Assembly (NCBI RefSeq): GCF_964204645.1
Contig: NC_134026.1
Span: 12,550,450 to 12,614,449, forward strand
Direction of reading: 5' to 3'
DNA: 64,000 nt
From: Tubulanus polymorphus
Taxonomy: Eukaryota > Nemertea > Palaeonemertea > Tubulaniformes > Tubulanidae
The notes below the pieces were generated by a model. That model was not told where the DNA came from. It worked only from the letters and a program-made list of their open reading frames with translations, and searched no databases. The position numbers and the translations under genes are program-made. Below, one piece after another: positions 20,087-30,442 of this stretch; position 1 is the stretch's first letter; each line of letters begins with the position of its first letter.

Positions 20087-22540
20087 GATAAATCCCAAAA
20101 AGCAAGACACAATAAAACTAGAACACATTTAGAAAATAAATTAAAATTAAAAATATAAAGATGATATATTAGAAACTAAATTAGAAGAATTAAAGAATGA
20201 AAAAGAAACATACAAATGTGATACATGTAATCAATCATTCAGTGATTAAAGATATTATAATGAACATTTAAAATCTAAAAGTCATATGAGAAATATGAAT
20301 AATGATATTTTAGGTGAAGATTATTTTGATAATGACAATGATAAGAAACATAAGACAATCAAATTACCAAATACAAAAGGTGATAAAATTGTACATTATA
20401 CATTAGAACCTTTGTATTCATTAAAAGATTATGATTCAAATGGTGTTATAGATATATTATGAAAATCATTATATGTGGATAAAACAAATCGATTTATTTT
20501 TTAAAACAGAAAATAACCACAATAAAATATATCTATGTAGAAAATGTTTACATAGATTCAGTAATGAAAGGACATTATTAAATCATAAGCAATTATGTGA
20601 TAATCATGATTATTGTAAAATAGTTTTACAAAATGAAAAGGATAAAATATTAGAATTCAAAAAATATGATTACAAGAATAAAGTACCATTTGTAATATAT
20701 GGAGATTTTGAATCACTAAATAAGGAACTAACTGATCAACTAACTGATCAAGATAGAAAAGAAATATATTATAAAAGAAAGAAACTAAACTATGAAAATG
20801 ATTTTTCAGAAGAACTACCAATAACAAATACTATTAAAAAGATTCATCAATCAGCAGCAGCTTTTCGATTATATATTAAATCTGATTACCCAGAACTAAT
20901 TAAATGTGAATATTATAATTACAGAAATGAAAATGTTATCAATCATTTTTGTGACTTATTAATCGAGTATGAAATAAAATTTTATGAAAAGTTAAATGAA
21001 AATAAAGAAATAATTATGACAGAAGAAGATAAAGAAGAATTTGAGTTTGCAGATAAATGTTATTATTGTGAAAAGATATTTAATTATAAAGATAAAAAGT
21101 AAGAGACCATGATCATTTGAATGGAAAGTTTAGAGGCGCAGCGCATGAGAATTGTAACTTACAAGCTAAGAAAATTAACTTTGTTCCAGTAATATTTCAT
21201 AATTTATCAGGATATGATGCTCATTTATTCATCAAACAGTTATGCCATAAAATAGAACAAATCAATAATGAAATAGAAAGATTAAATTCAAATAGATCAA
21301 AAGATAAAATACCGACATATAAATTTAAAATGTTAGCTAAAACATCTGAGAATTATATATCCTTCCAATTCGGGTGTCTAAGATTTATAGATTCATATAG
21401 ATTTTTAGGTAGTTCATTAGATAATTTATCAAAATCATTAGTTGATGATGAATTAAGAATATTAAAGCAACACTATCCAAATAATGATGATTTTCAATTA
21501 ATGAGATATAAGGGAGCGATACCATATAGTTTTTATAAAAATCATAATGATTTTAACATAACTGAATTATTAAAAGAACAGTTTTATGATGAATTAAAAA
21601 ATGAATATGTTAAAGATGAAGTATATAATAGAACATTGAATATTTGGAATCATTTTAAAATAATAAATCATGGACAATTAGTAGATTTGTATTTAAAATC
21701 GGACGTATTATTATTAACTGATATATTTGAAAGGTTTAGAGATGTAAATCTAAAATATTTTAATATTGATCCTTGCCATTGTTATTCATCACCAGGATTA
21801 ACTTGGGATTGTGGTTTAAAATTTACAGATTTAAAAATGGATTTGTTAACAAATATAGATCAATTATTATTATTTTAAAAATCTATAAGAGGAGGTGTTT
21901 CAGGTGTATTAGGGGATAGATATTTCAATGTAAATGATAACCCTGGATATAAATAATATATCATATATAGATGCAAATAATCTAGTTGGGCAAGTAATCT
22001 GGTTGGGCAATGATGGAACCACAACCTTATAGAGTAATTGAAATAAGTGAAGTTTTACAACATGAAAATAATGATAAATTTGATTGGAAGAAAATAATTC
22101 TAGATATTGCAGATGATTCAGATACTGGTTACTTCTTTGTTGTAGACTTGGAATATTCTGAAGATAAAAAATTTAAATTTAGAAATCTAGCATACTGTCC
22201 CGAACATAAAACTGTTACGCATGAAGAATTATCAAATTATCAAAAAAGAATTAAACCTGAAAATCATGTTCGTACAGAAAAGTTAATGGTAACTCAGGAA
22301 GATAAATATAATTATGTAGTGCATTATGTTGAAGTTTTATTTGAATCAAGGAATGGTTCTAAAAAAAGTGCATAGATATATTTCATTTAGTCAATCTAAA
22401 TGGTTAGAAAAATATATAGATTTTTACACCAAACAGAGAACTAAAGCTAAAACTGATTTTGAGAAAGATTTCTTCAAACTAATGAATAATGCATTCTATG
22501 GTAAGACTTGTGAAAATATTAGAAATAGAAATGATATTGA
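20040..22540 (+). pseudogene. Protein-primed family B DNA polymerase with zinc fingers, N-terminal and central part
   Basis: Starts at ATG 20040 with a Cys-x2-Cys finger (YYCPTCKINI). A second C2H2-like finger (CDTCNQSF) is at about 20215 and a third (CRKCLHRF) at about 20536. Exonuclease motifs follow: ExoI (YGDFES, about 20700), ExoII (NLSGYDAHLF, about 21210) and ExoIII (YLKSDVLLLTD, about 21690). Polymerase motif A (DANN) is at about 21969 and motif B (NNAFYGKT) at about 22485. Stops and frame shifts occur near 20158, 20248, 20459, 21095, 21876, 21950, 22000 and 22370. A Penelope-like element is inserted at 22541. The function in an intact copy would be protein-primed replication of the element. 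Confidence 0.85.
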
Positions 22541-22587
22541 GGAGAGAATCCCACAATGATAATAAAAAGTCCGAAAATGAAACTTCG

Positions 22588-22640
22588 AGATAGTAGTTTA
22601 TTTCAACGTTTCGACTATATCCTAATAGTCATCTTCAGGA
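22588..22640 (-). ncRNA. Hammerhead-ribozyme-like motif in Penelope repeat (copy 1)
   Basis: On the minus strand: CTGAAGA (22638-22632), a perfect 6-bp stem GACTAT/ATAGTC with a 6-base loop, then GAAA (22612-22609). This is the order and spacing of the hammerhead core box, stem II and second box, with A at the variable seventh position. Further copies are at 24301-24330 (minus) and 25275-25304 (plus). Penelope-like elements are known to carry hammerheads in their terminal repeats. Stems I and III were not convincingly paired by eye, so activity is unproven. Confidence 0.4.
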
Positions 22641-22953
22641 ATAATGAGATACTACAGAAATTATGAGATATATATACAATCCAGAGACAAAGAGACTAAT
22701 TCAAGTAATCAGAGATGATACAAACTAAAGGAAAATTAACGTAGAAACAGTTACACTCTAAAATAGATTAAAGGGAAGCAAACTAAGGGGTGATTATAAA
22801 CAACAATAGTGAGTATAAATATAAATGAAACTTAAAGTCAGTAGTAAAAAGAAAGACAAACTAGGGGGCACTTAAATTAAAACAAAGGTGAATACAAGTT
22901 AAGTCAGAGACGAAATTGATGAGAGAACAAATAACAAATAATCAAAGGGGAAA

Positions 22954-23451
22954 TCAAGTGTTGAGTTTAACCAGTTTACAGAGGAATTTTGATATAAGTT
23001 TATTATGGGGTGAAAAACCATTGTTAAGGTTTACAACGTTGTTCGAATTTTCAATAATTAATGCAGATTCCAAAATATGTCTTCTAGTTTTATCGCTGCA
23101 AGGGTAAACTAATTCAGCATGAGCAAAATCAAAATTGTGTGAAGTCTGAAAAACATGACTAGCAACTCCGCTTTCAGGTTTAAAGTTTTTTACATCTAAT
23201 TTATGCTCTTTTATGCGTTGATTAAGATTCCGACCTGTTTCTCCTATATATACTTTGTCGCAAACTTTACAAGGTATTTTATAAATTCCACAGTTTAGGG
23301 ATTCGGTTTTCGGTTTGTTGTTAATCAATATGTTACTAAGTTTATTATTGTATTTAAAGATGAGTTGTTTATTTAGTGACCGAAGAGAAACTTTAGAATT
23401 CTCGAGGAAAGGTACATACGGTACAATGATAGGCTGTTTATCGGTAGCCAA
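22954..23451 (-). CDS. GIY-YIG endonuclease domain, Penelope-like element (leftward copy)
   Basis: 165 codons. The GIY motif is at about residue 56 (CGIYKIPC) and the YIG motif at about 71 (VYIGETGRNLNQRI) with the downstream catalytic Arg. A conserved Glu-containing helix (HILESALII) follows. The Cys pair CKVC between the motifs is the zinc-like insert typical of Penelope endonucleases. In a complete element this is the C-terminal domain after reverse transcriptase; here the RT core is missing upstream. It is nearly identical to 24462-24959. Confidence 0.9.
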   Translation of the reverse strand: MATDKQPIIVPYVPFLENSKVSLRSLNKQLIFKYNNKLSNILINNKPKTESLNCGIYKIPCKVCDKVYIGETGRNLNQRIKEHKLDVKNFKPESGVASHVFQTSHNFDFAHAELVYPCSDKTRRHILESALIIENSNNVVNLNNGFSPHNKLISKFLCKLVKLNT

Positions 23452-23521
23452 CGTAGGAGTTCTAAGGTTGTTATTTCTACGTTAATTTTCCTTTAGTTTG
23501 TATCATCTCTGATTACTTGAA

Positions 23522-24196
23522 TTAGTCTCTTTCGAGTTCGCATATAGCCTGTAGATTCATGAATATAAAGTTATAGTCCAAACTGTTCGGAGATGATTTG
23601 CGATATTCCAATTGGGTGACAAAGTCTAAAACATGTTTATCTTGATGAGGAAGAGAAAAATTCAAACCGTAGCCGAGAAGTTGACACTGAGTAGAAGATA
23701 ACGTGGTTGAAGACAAATTTACTATGTTTTCGGTGTTGCTAAATCTAGTCCAAGGGCTGGAATCAATGAGTTTATTCAGTTGGTTGGTAAGATCCACGGA
23801 CTTTCTGTGCTGATGATATTTTCCAGAGCCTTGAACAATAGTGGAGAGCGATTTCCAGAGGAATAGGTCCGGTACGTGTGACTTCAAATAATTTTGAGAT
23901 TGACAGAATTTGTAGAACTGATAGTTACAGTCTTCCTTAGCACGATCTATAGCGAATTTGAGTTGCTTGTTAGCTTCGGGTGGAAACACAGAGCTGGAGT
24001 CGTATTTCCAAATCCAAGAAAGTGATCGCGGAACCACTTTTTCGGCATAACACTCCTGAAGGAACTTGACTTTACTTTTAGCAGTCCTGGATTTGATATA
24101 GCATTTCTCATAATTTCGGAAGCTAGCGACGAGGTACGGGAACGTGAAGAAGAAGAATTTTAATACGATATTTCGATCCGTGGGTAGCATGATCAC
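23522..24196 (-). CDS. Penelope-like ORF, N-terminal region before the RT core
   Basis: 224 codons. The region is helical, rich in Lys, Ser, Phe and Trp, and lies upstream (minus strand) of the GIY-YIG copy with matching terminal repeats. No RT catalytic motif (YxDD) is present, so this is only the N-terminal extension. The 3' end runs into a 70-bp piece of the terminal repeat (23452-23530, reverse complement), which marks an internal deletion junction. Assignment to Penelope-like elements rests on context. Confidence 0.6.
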   Translation of the reverse strand: MIMLPTDRNIVLKFFFFTFPYLVASFRNYEKCYIKSRTAKSKVKFLQECYAEKVVPRSLSWIWKYDSSSVFPPEANKQLKFAIDRAKEDCNYQFYKFCQSQNYLKSHVPDLFLWKSLSTIVQGSGKYHQHRKSVDLTNQLNKLIDSSPWTRFSNTENIVNLSSTTLSSTQCQLLGYGLNFSLPHQDKHVLDFVTQLEYRKSSPNSLDYNFIFMNLQAICELERD

Positions 24197-24461
24197 GATA
24201 GGTAGAACACAATATCCGTGTTGACGCGATGAGGAGAGAATCCCACAATGATAATAAAAAGTCCGAAAATGAAACTTCGAGATAGTAGTTTATTTCAACG
24301 TTTCGACTATATCCTAATAGTCATCTTCAGGAATAATGAGATACTACAGAAATTATGAGATATATATACAATCCAGAGACAAAGAGACTAATTCAAGTAA
24401 TCAGAGATGATACAAACTAAAGGAAAATTAACGTAGAAATAACAACCTTAGAACTCCTACG

Positions 24462-24959
24462 TTGGCTACCGATAAACAGCCTATCATTGTACCGTATGTA
24501 CCTTTCCTCGAGAATTCTAAAGTTTCTCTTCGGTCACTAAATAAACAACTCATCTTTAAATACAATAATAAACTTAGTAACTTATTGATTAACAACAAAC
24601 CGAAAACCGAATCCCTAAACTGTGGAATTTATAAAATACCTTGTAAAGTTTGCGACAAAGTATATATAGGAGAAACAGGTCGGAATCTTAATCAACGCAT
24701 AAAAGAGCATAAATTAGATGTAAAACACTTTAAACCTGAAAGCGGAGTTGCTAGTCATGTTTTTCAGACTTCACACAATTTTGATTTTGCTCATGCTGAA
24801 TTAGTTTACCCTTGCAGCGATAAAACTAGAAGACATATTTTGGAATCTGCATTAATTATTGAAAATTCGAACAACGTTGTAAACCTTAACAATGGTTTTT
24901 CACCCCATAATAAACTTATATCAAAATTCCTCTGTAAACTGGTTAAACTCAACACTTGA
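24462..24959 (+). CDS. GIY-YIG endonuclease domain, Penelope-like element (rightward copy)
   Basis: 165 codons, differing from the leftward copy at only a few positions (for example Ile/Leu near residue 40 and Asn/His near 90). It has the same GIY, YIG and Glu motifs. It lies directly after a copy of the terminal repeat, without any RT region, so it cannot be a complete gene. The two copies in opposite orientation imply insertion of a template-switched or dimeric intermediate. Confidence 0.9.
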   Translation: MATDKQPIIVPYVPFLENSKVSLRSLNKQLIFKYNNKLSNLLINNKPKTESLNCGIYKIPCKVCDKVYIGETGRNLNQRIKEHKLDVKHFKPESGVASHVFQTSHNFDFAHAELVYPCSDKTRRHILESALIIENSNNVVNLNNGFSPHNKLISKFLCKLVKLNT

Positions 24960-25411
24960 TTTCCCCTTTGATTATTTGTTATTTGTTCTCTCATCAATTT
25001 CGTCTCTGACTTAACTTGTATTCACCTTTGTTTTAATTTAAGTGCCCCCTAGTTTGTCTTTCTTTTTACTACTGACTTTAAGTTTCATTTATATTTATAC
25101 TCACTATTGTTGTTTATAATCACCCCTTAGTTTGCTTCCCTTTAATCTATTTTAGCGTGTAACTGTTTCTACGTTAATTTTCCTTTAGTTTGTATCATCT
25201 CTGATTACTTGAATTAGTCTCTTTGTCTCTGGATTGTATATATATCTCATAATTTCTGTAGTATCTCATTATTCCTGAAGATGACTATTAGGATATAGTC
25301 GAAACGTTGAAATAAACTACTATCTCGAAGTTTCATTTTCGGACTTTTTATTATCATTGTGGGATTCTCTCCTCATCGCGTCAACACGGATATTGTGTTC
25401 TACCTATCGTG

Positions 25412-26212
25412 AGAAATGATATTGAGTTAGTTAGTAATGGTAAAAGAATTAGACATTTACAAACATATCCTAAGTTCATAGGTAACAGAATATTTGATGA
25501 AAATTTAGCTGCAGTTAAAATGAGGAGAACATCTATGAAATTTAATAAACCAATATATGTTGGAGCTACAGTTTTAGAAATATCAAAGTTATTAATGTAT
25601 GAATTCTATTATAACGTATTACAGCCTCATTTTGGAGAAAAGCATATAGAAATCTTATATTTTGATACAGATTCTTACATATTAAAGATAAAAACTAATA
25701 ACATAACAGATGATTTAAAAACATTAAAACATCATTTTGATTTTAGTTATTATCCTAAAGATCATGAATTGTTTTACAATGATAATAAAAAGGTGCCTGG
25801 TAAATTCAAAGATGAATTAGGAGGTAAAGAAATGATAGAATTTATAGGTATTAGATCTAAAATGTATAGTTATAGAACTAAAACTCATGAAGCTAAAAAG
25901 TTAAAAGGAATAACCAAAAGTGTAGTAGAAAAGAATATTCATTTCAAAGATTACATCAATTGTATATTCAATGAAGAAGTTAGAAAACATAAGATGAGAT
26001 GTTTAAGATCTGAAGATCATGAAATGTCTATTGAAGAGATAGAGAAGATAAGTCTAAACCCATTTGATGATAAAAGATATATTTTAGATGATGATATACA
26101 CACAGTTGCTAATGGTTGCAATTTAGATGAATACTTAAGATTTAAAAGAGAAGAAACAAAAGAGAATGAGATTATGAAAAGAATTCTAGCGTGTAAATCA
26201 AATTTTAATTAA
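25412..26212 (+). pseudogene. DNA polymerase B, C-terminal part with motif C (element C)
   Basis: Open from 25409 to a stop at 26212 (about 265 codons). Motif C, FDTDS, is at about 25671-25685. Downstream is the basic region and KGI(T)K motif (KKLKGITKSVVEK), then the terminal LDEYLRFKREE helix. It resumes exactly where the polymerase frame was cut at 22541, one copy of the 15-bp target duplication lying on each side. This piece is intact, but the N-terminal half is broken, so the gene is dead. Confidence 0.9.
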
Positions 26213-26226
26213 AATATGTATTATAA

Positions 26227-26580
26227 ATGGTGAGTAAACAAGCACACAGTGAGAACAACAAATCATTTCTAGATAGAATAAAAGATACTTCAAATGTCAA
26301 TTCAGTAGATTATAAATTTAAGAAGTTAACAGAATTAACAATTCATAAGAAATATCTAATTACAAATGCTGATACAGTTACTAATAGATATGGTAGTAAA
26401 TTAGTTATCCACTTAGAATATGAAGGATTGAAAGGAAATACATATAAATTCAGAACATATTTACCAGATAGATTTAATAGATTATCAAGTGAAGATTTAG
26501 AAGAATTATGTTCTGGAGATTTCTATTTCATATACAAAGGTAAGAATGAAAAAGGGCACCATGAAATAGATTTCGAATAA
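26227..26580 (+). CDS. Small element protein next to the polymerase (possible DNA-binding)
   Basis: 117 codons, intact, starting in TATTATAAATG context 15 nt after the polymerase stop. It has a Lys/Asp-rich N-terminus, then beta-rich sequence (HKKYLITNADTVTNRYGSKL, TYLPDRF) ending FYFIYKG...IDFE. No catalytic motif is seen. Similar small proteins follow the polymerase in other invertebrate elements (recalled, not searched). A single-stranded DNA-binding role with an OB-like fold is inference from position and strand pattern. Confidence 0.55.
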   Translation: MVSKQAHSENNKSFLDRIKDTSNVNSVDYKFKKLTELTIHKKYLITNADTVTNRYGSKLVIHLEYEGLKGNTYKFRTYLPDRFNRLSSEDLEELCSGDFYFIYKGKNEKGHHEIDFE

Positions 26581-26594
26581 AATATGTAAAATAA

Positions 26595-27367
26595 ATAGAA
26601 TTAAAGTAGAATTAAAAGAATACAGTAAAAGAATACAGAATATTTGTTGATTCAAGAAGACTTACAAATTATGAATCACATAATTTACTAGTACAATTAG
26701 ATAGAGAATTTAAGAATTGTATTGATTTAAAATTAGTAAATGTAAGTTTATGTAATTCTTTTTATAATATATCGGATAAAACTTTTGAACATAGAGGGTT
26801 TATGATTTATATGAGAAATAAAGATAAATGGTTTCATCTATTTTTAAAACCAGGATTATATAATTTAGAATCATTAGCGCAGGAAATAATTAGAAGAGCT
26901 CGGTTGAAAATCGGGGGCACTTCTGTATTTGAAATTGAATTTAATAAAACTGATAGTACTAATAGAATAAGAATAAAGATATCTAATGAACAACATAATT
27001 TATGGTAAATAAACCAATGGCTAAAATGTGAGGAATTAAACCGCTTACAGTTACTGGAAACGCAGAAGGCATCTCAAATATAATACCTTTTACACACTTT
27101 TATATTTATTGCAATTTAATCGATCCTACAAAAACTTTCGAAGCAACTAAAGAAACAATTTGTAGTTCTAGTATACTAAATATTTTACCGCTAAAAATGT
27201 TAAACAATTTGGAACTCAAATAAATTATAATTTAACAGGATGTGATTTTTAAACCTTGTATTCCTCAATTTAGTAATTTTAGATTAGAAGTAAGAAATCA
27301 TAATGGATATTTAATTGATTTGAATAACTTTCCTATAATTTATGAATTAATTGTAAGATGTAGATAG
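26595..27367 (+). pseudogene. Probable minor structural protein (penton/fibre-like?), broken
   Basis: Readable in several frames. 26650-26800 gives a VDSRRLTNYESHNLLV-type start. 26802-27008 is open (MIYMRNKDKWFHLFLKPGLY). 27085-27367 contains FIYCNLIDPTK and, in another frame, PCIPQFSNFRLEVRNHNGY to the end. Frame changes lie near 27005, 27030, 27080, 27175 and 27245. The segment order (Pro-Gly-x-Tyr-x-Leu, then a Phe-x-Val-x-Cys-Asp-like strand, then an R-x-x-x-G-x-L-x-D tail) resembles a structural protein that recurs in animal Polinton-like elements. Function not certain. Confidence 0.45.
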
Positions 27368-27387
27368 TAATTTTTTTCACTACATAA

Positions 27388-27687
27388 ATGAATATAACTG
27401 TTGGACCGAGTATATGTTTTGGATTCGATTTTAAACATGAGGAAGAAATGAAATTTAACAGTACTGATGTAAGTACGCATATTAAAAACATTGCATTTTC
27501 TAATGAAACAACATTTGAGTATGAAAAAACAATAGATAAAGAAACTTTAAATGTAGAAAAGATTACTAATTTAATTAGAGAATCTTTAAGATTTTATGAA
27601 TTAGATGAAGATTTTATCATTGATGATATTAAAAGAATAATAACTGAAATATATGAAAATGAAACTAATAATACTATAAATGTTTAA
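27388..27687 (+). CDS. Unrecognised small element protein
   Basis: 99 codons, intact, acidic (Glu/Asp-rich second half), no membrane segment and no recognised domain. The start follows a T-run in the pattern TTTTTTCACTACATAAATG. It lies between the broken structural gene and the first small membrane gene. A neighbouring leftward frame at 27601-27819 is a shadow. Confidence 0.5.
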   Translation: MNITVGPSICFGFDFKHEEEMKFNSTDVSTHIKNIAFSNETTFEYEKTIDKETLNVEKITNLIRESLRFYELDEDFIIDDIKRIITEIYENETNNTINV

Positions 27688-27743
27688 ATAATTATAACTA
27701 AGATAAATAAATATTTTGAAGATAGTAATTTTTTGATAAATAA

Positions 27744-27965
27744 ATGAGTGATAATAAATGGATAATAACTGGATTATATAATGGAGCCTTACTATCAGTT
27801 GGAACTGTTGGTTATTCAATGGTATTTAAAAAAGTATTTAAAATGGGAAGTGTTAATGTTGATAGATTTGATATAAATGATATTTTAAAATTAACGTTAG
27901 CAGTAACTTTATCTAATTTAACTATTGATTATTTGGAAAAACAAAAATATATTCCTCCTATATAA
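27744..27965 (+). CDS. Small element membrane protein
   Basis: 73 codons, intact. One or two hydrophobic segments (YNGALLSVGTVGYSMVF at 12-28; LKLTLAVTLSNLTIDYL near 48-64). The start lies in TTTTTTGATAAATAAATG. It is the first in a run of short membrane genes leading to the capsid-like gene. Function unknown. Confidence 0.55.
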   Translation: MSDNKWIITGLYNGALLSVGTVGYSMVFKKVFKMGSVNVDRFDINDILKLTLAVTLSNLTIDYLEKQKYIPPI

Positions 27966-27989
27966 ATGCGTAATTATTTTACTAAATAA

Positions 27990-28413
27990 ATGGCTTCTAC
28001 AATTATAACTATTATAGGATCGGCAATTGTTAACGCTTTAGCATTTACTGGTGGTGGTTATTTATTTAAGCATATTGATAAAAATGGGTTATTATCAGAA
28101 CAAAAAAAGACATAACTTAGCATTAGAGAAATACAATAAAGCAGCAGAAGAATATAGAGAAAAGAGACAAAATTACATGGATTATATTAACAAAGAATTT
28201 TATGATCAGAAGATTTCACATAGAGATTTTCAATCAGTTGATGATGCAATGAGTTTATATAACGCGGTAACCAATAAAGAAAAATTACATCTATACAAAC
28301 CTAAATTATCAGATTATTATACCCCAAGTAAAGAACAACAGAAATATGAAATAATTTGGATCTTAGGTGGAACAGTTAATGTTATATTTGTAGCATTTAA
28401 ATTTACTAATTAA
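27990..28413 (+). pseudogene. Element membrane protein with helical DFxxVDxAM core, frameshifted
   Basis: ATG 27990 in ACTAAATAAATG context opens a hydrophobic N-terminal segment (IITIIGSAIVNALAFTGGGYLF). The frame is lost at the A-run 28102-28108. The other frame (seen from 28051) continues with a Lys/Glu/Tyr-rich helical region (LEKYNKAAEEYREKR), the pattern DFQSVDDAMSLYNAVT, and a second hydrophobic segment at the C-terminus. I recall the DF-VD-AM pattern from proteins of other invertebrate Polinton-like elements. Function unknown; a virion membrane or linker protein is possible. Confidence 0.5.
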
Positions 28414-28439
28414 TTATATATTATTTCTTTTCTAAATAA

Positions 28440-28874
28440 ATGGATGATAAAGTTGATGGTGTTAATATTATTCCTCATGATATAAATGAAACTAAATTAA
28501 AATTATATTTGGAAAAACAAACATTAGAATTTGAAAGTGACCTAAAGATAAAAAAGAAAAAATATTTAAAAAGTAAAATTATATATTATTTTATTATAAG
28601 TGGTTCAGTTACAATTAGTTCTGTAATAACATTTCTAGCAATATTCTCACCATTAACACCTTAAGCTTTATCAATTGGCGTGCTAGGATTATCATCAAGT
28701 GTTTTAACTGGTATAAGTTCAAAATTAAATATAAAAAGTAATAAAGAAAAAATTAAAACTAATACAAAAGAAATTAATAAATTAAAAAATACACTAGATT
28801 ATATAATAAGTTTAAATGGTAATATAACAGTTGAAGACCAAGATAAATTATTAAAAGAATTAATAAATTATTAA
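28440..28874 (+). pseudogene. Element membrane protein with one in-frame stop
   Basis: Two open pieces in the same frame, 28440-28664 and 28680-28874, are separated by a TAA at 28662-28664. The N-terminal part is charged and helical; then come two hydrophobic segments around the stop (IIYYFIISGSVTISSVITFL and the LGLSSSVLTGI region), then a Lys/Asn-rich helix and the end DQDKLLKELINY. The start follows TTTTCTAAATAAATG. Total about 144 codons. Function not known. Confidence 0.5.
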
Positions 28875-28890
28875 TTTTTTAATTATATAA

Positions 28891-30408
28891 ATGGGGTTTC
28901 CAAAAGCTTTCCAATATAATAAATCAATTAAATATAATATTCCTGCAATAGATTTTAATAAAAATGTTACATATAAAAATTTAGTTTTAAATTCATTAAC
29001 TAATTTAGAAATTTATGTAACTGAAACACAGTTTTTTATTTCTAAAATAGAAAATATATTTAATACATATGAAGTTACTTTTACTCGAGATGAATATCAT
29101 ATATATAAAGTAAAATCTAATATGAAATATTGGCAGAATCAATTAAATGTTGCTGTTTATTGTGCAACAACTGGTTGTGGTATAAGTTGGAATGATCATT
29201 TAAATAACTTAGATAAAAATTTGAATTATTTTTGTTTTAAAATTAATTCACACAATATTTAGATTTCACACATATTTTCAAATTAGAATAATATTAAATG
29301 AATTAGAATGTCCTTTACCCGGATCTAAATATTTTAAAGAATTGGATAATAATATTAATCTAAGTTTTATAAAATATGTAATGAATTTAATATAAATATT
29401 AATTCCGATTTTAGAGCGCATGGTAAATTGCAAGGTATTGGTAAAAAAAAAGATTAGAATATAATGATATTTATAAATTCAAACCTGTATTTGAAAGATC
29501 TGGGTATAATATAAATGATAGAGGCGCCAGACTTTTAGTAACAGAATTAAAATCTTTAGATGGTGAATATTATTATCATTTGAAATATGATTATTATATT
29601 GATATCACTTATAAAAATCAAAACAAAATATTAGCAGAATCAACTTTGAGTAATTTAGAACCATCTAGAATTAAAAGAATAAGTAATAATAGCAATGAAA
29701 TAGAAAATGTTACACAAGAAGAAAAAAATCAAAATTAAAGAGTATTTAAAGAAAGAATAAATGAATTAATTGAAACAATCAATAATAATTTAGAAACAGA
29801 AACAACTTCTGAACAGAATATAATTTCCAAAACTAGTAAACTTGAATCAAACGAAGTTCAAACTGAAAAACTTTTATCGAATGGATTACTTGATGCAACA
29901 GATCAAGAAATAGAAGCTTTAAGTATGTTTTCTGAAAAAAACAATTAGAGAAATAATAAGTATACGAAATGAAGCCAATAAAATTGCGCGCGAAAAAAAT
30001 ATGAGATATAATAAAATTAAACCTTTAGAAAATAAATTATTTGACACCAGAAAAGAATTAGAACAATTAAAATTAGATAGAGAATTTAACTATGTAACTA
30101 TGGTATTCACAACAATTGGTTTAGCTATATCAAATTCATTGAAATCTACACCAAATCCTAATAAACCGGATAAACCCCCAAATGATAATAATTCTATACA
30201 AGATAAAGTTAAGGATGGTTTAAAAACATTAGCAAAATATTTATGGGAACTATCTAAAAAATCTGCTGCAGCTTTACCCGGAGTTATTGCATCAATTGTT
30301 GGTTTTATATTGAAATCTGCTGGGAATATTCTTAACTTTGCTGCTGAACATATTATTTTATTTTTAATTACAGTTGTAAGTGCTATTATTTTTGGGTTAG
30401 TGATATGA
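28891..30408 (+). pseudogene. Large element structural/membrane protein (about 500 codons), broken
   Basis: Start ATG 28891 in TTAATTATATAAATG. The first part (to 29262) contains NVAVYCATTGCGISWNDHL. A neighbouring frame continues with a FHTYFQIRIILNELECPLPG-type segment (29265 on), then 29440-29740 and 29760-29950 as Asn/Glu/Ser-rich stretches, and finally 30001-30408 with a heptad-like helix (PLENKLFDTRKELEQLKLDR) and hydrophobic AAALPGVIASIVGFILKSAG segments. Frame breaks are at about 29262, 29390, 29450, 29738 and 29948. That this is one gene is inferred from continuous similarity to a long protein I recall from other animal elements. The role is unknown; surface or membrane-active capsid protein is possible. 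Confidence 0.45.
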
Positions 30409-30442
30409 TAAAAAATAGATAATTAATTTTTTTGTTAAATAA

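Larger units (their letters stand above)
22542..25411. mobile_element. Penelope-like retroelement insertion, inverted double copy
   Basis: Bounded by a 15-bp target duplication, AGAAATGATATTGAG, at 22527-22541 and 25412-25426, so the insertion is 2870 bp and exact. It holds a leftward partial copy (GIY-YIG 23451-22954 and an RT N-terminal region 24196-23522) and a rightward partial copy (GIY-YIG 24462-24959). A 200-bp repeat occurs at 22542 and 24233 (direct) and at 25190-25374 (inverted). Known: Penelope-like elements encode reverse transcriptase plus GIY-YIG endonuclease and often insert as inverted or tandem partial copies. The catalytic RT core is absent. Confidence 0.85.

Noticed and set aside
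27601-27819. Leftward Ile/Tyr/Phe-rich frame
   Set aside because: A shadow of the rightward element genes in AT-rich DNA.
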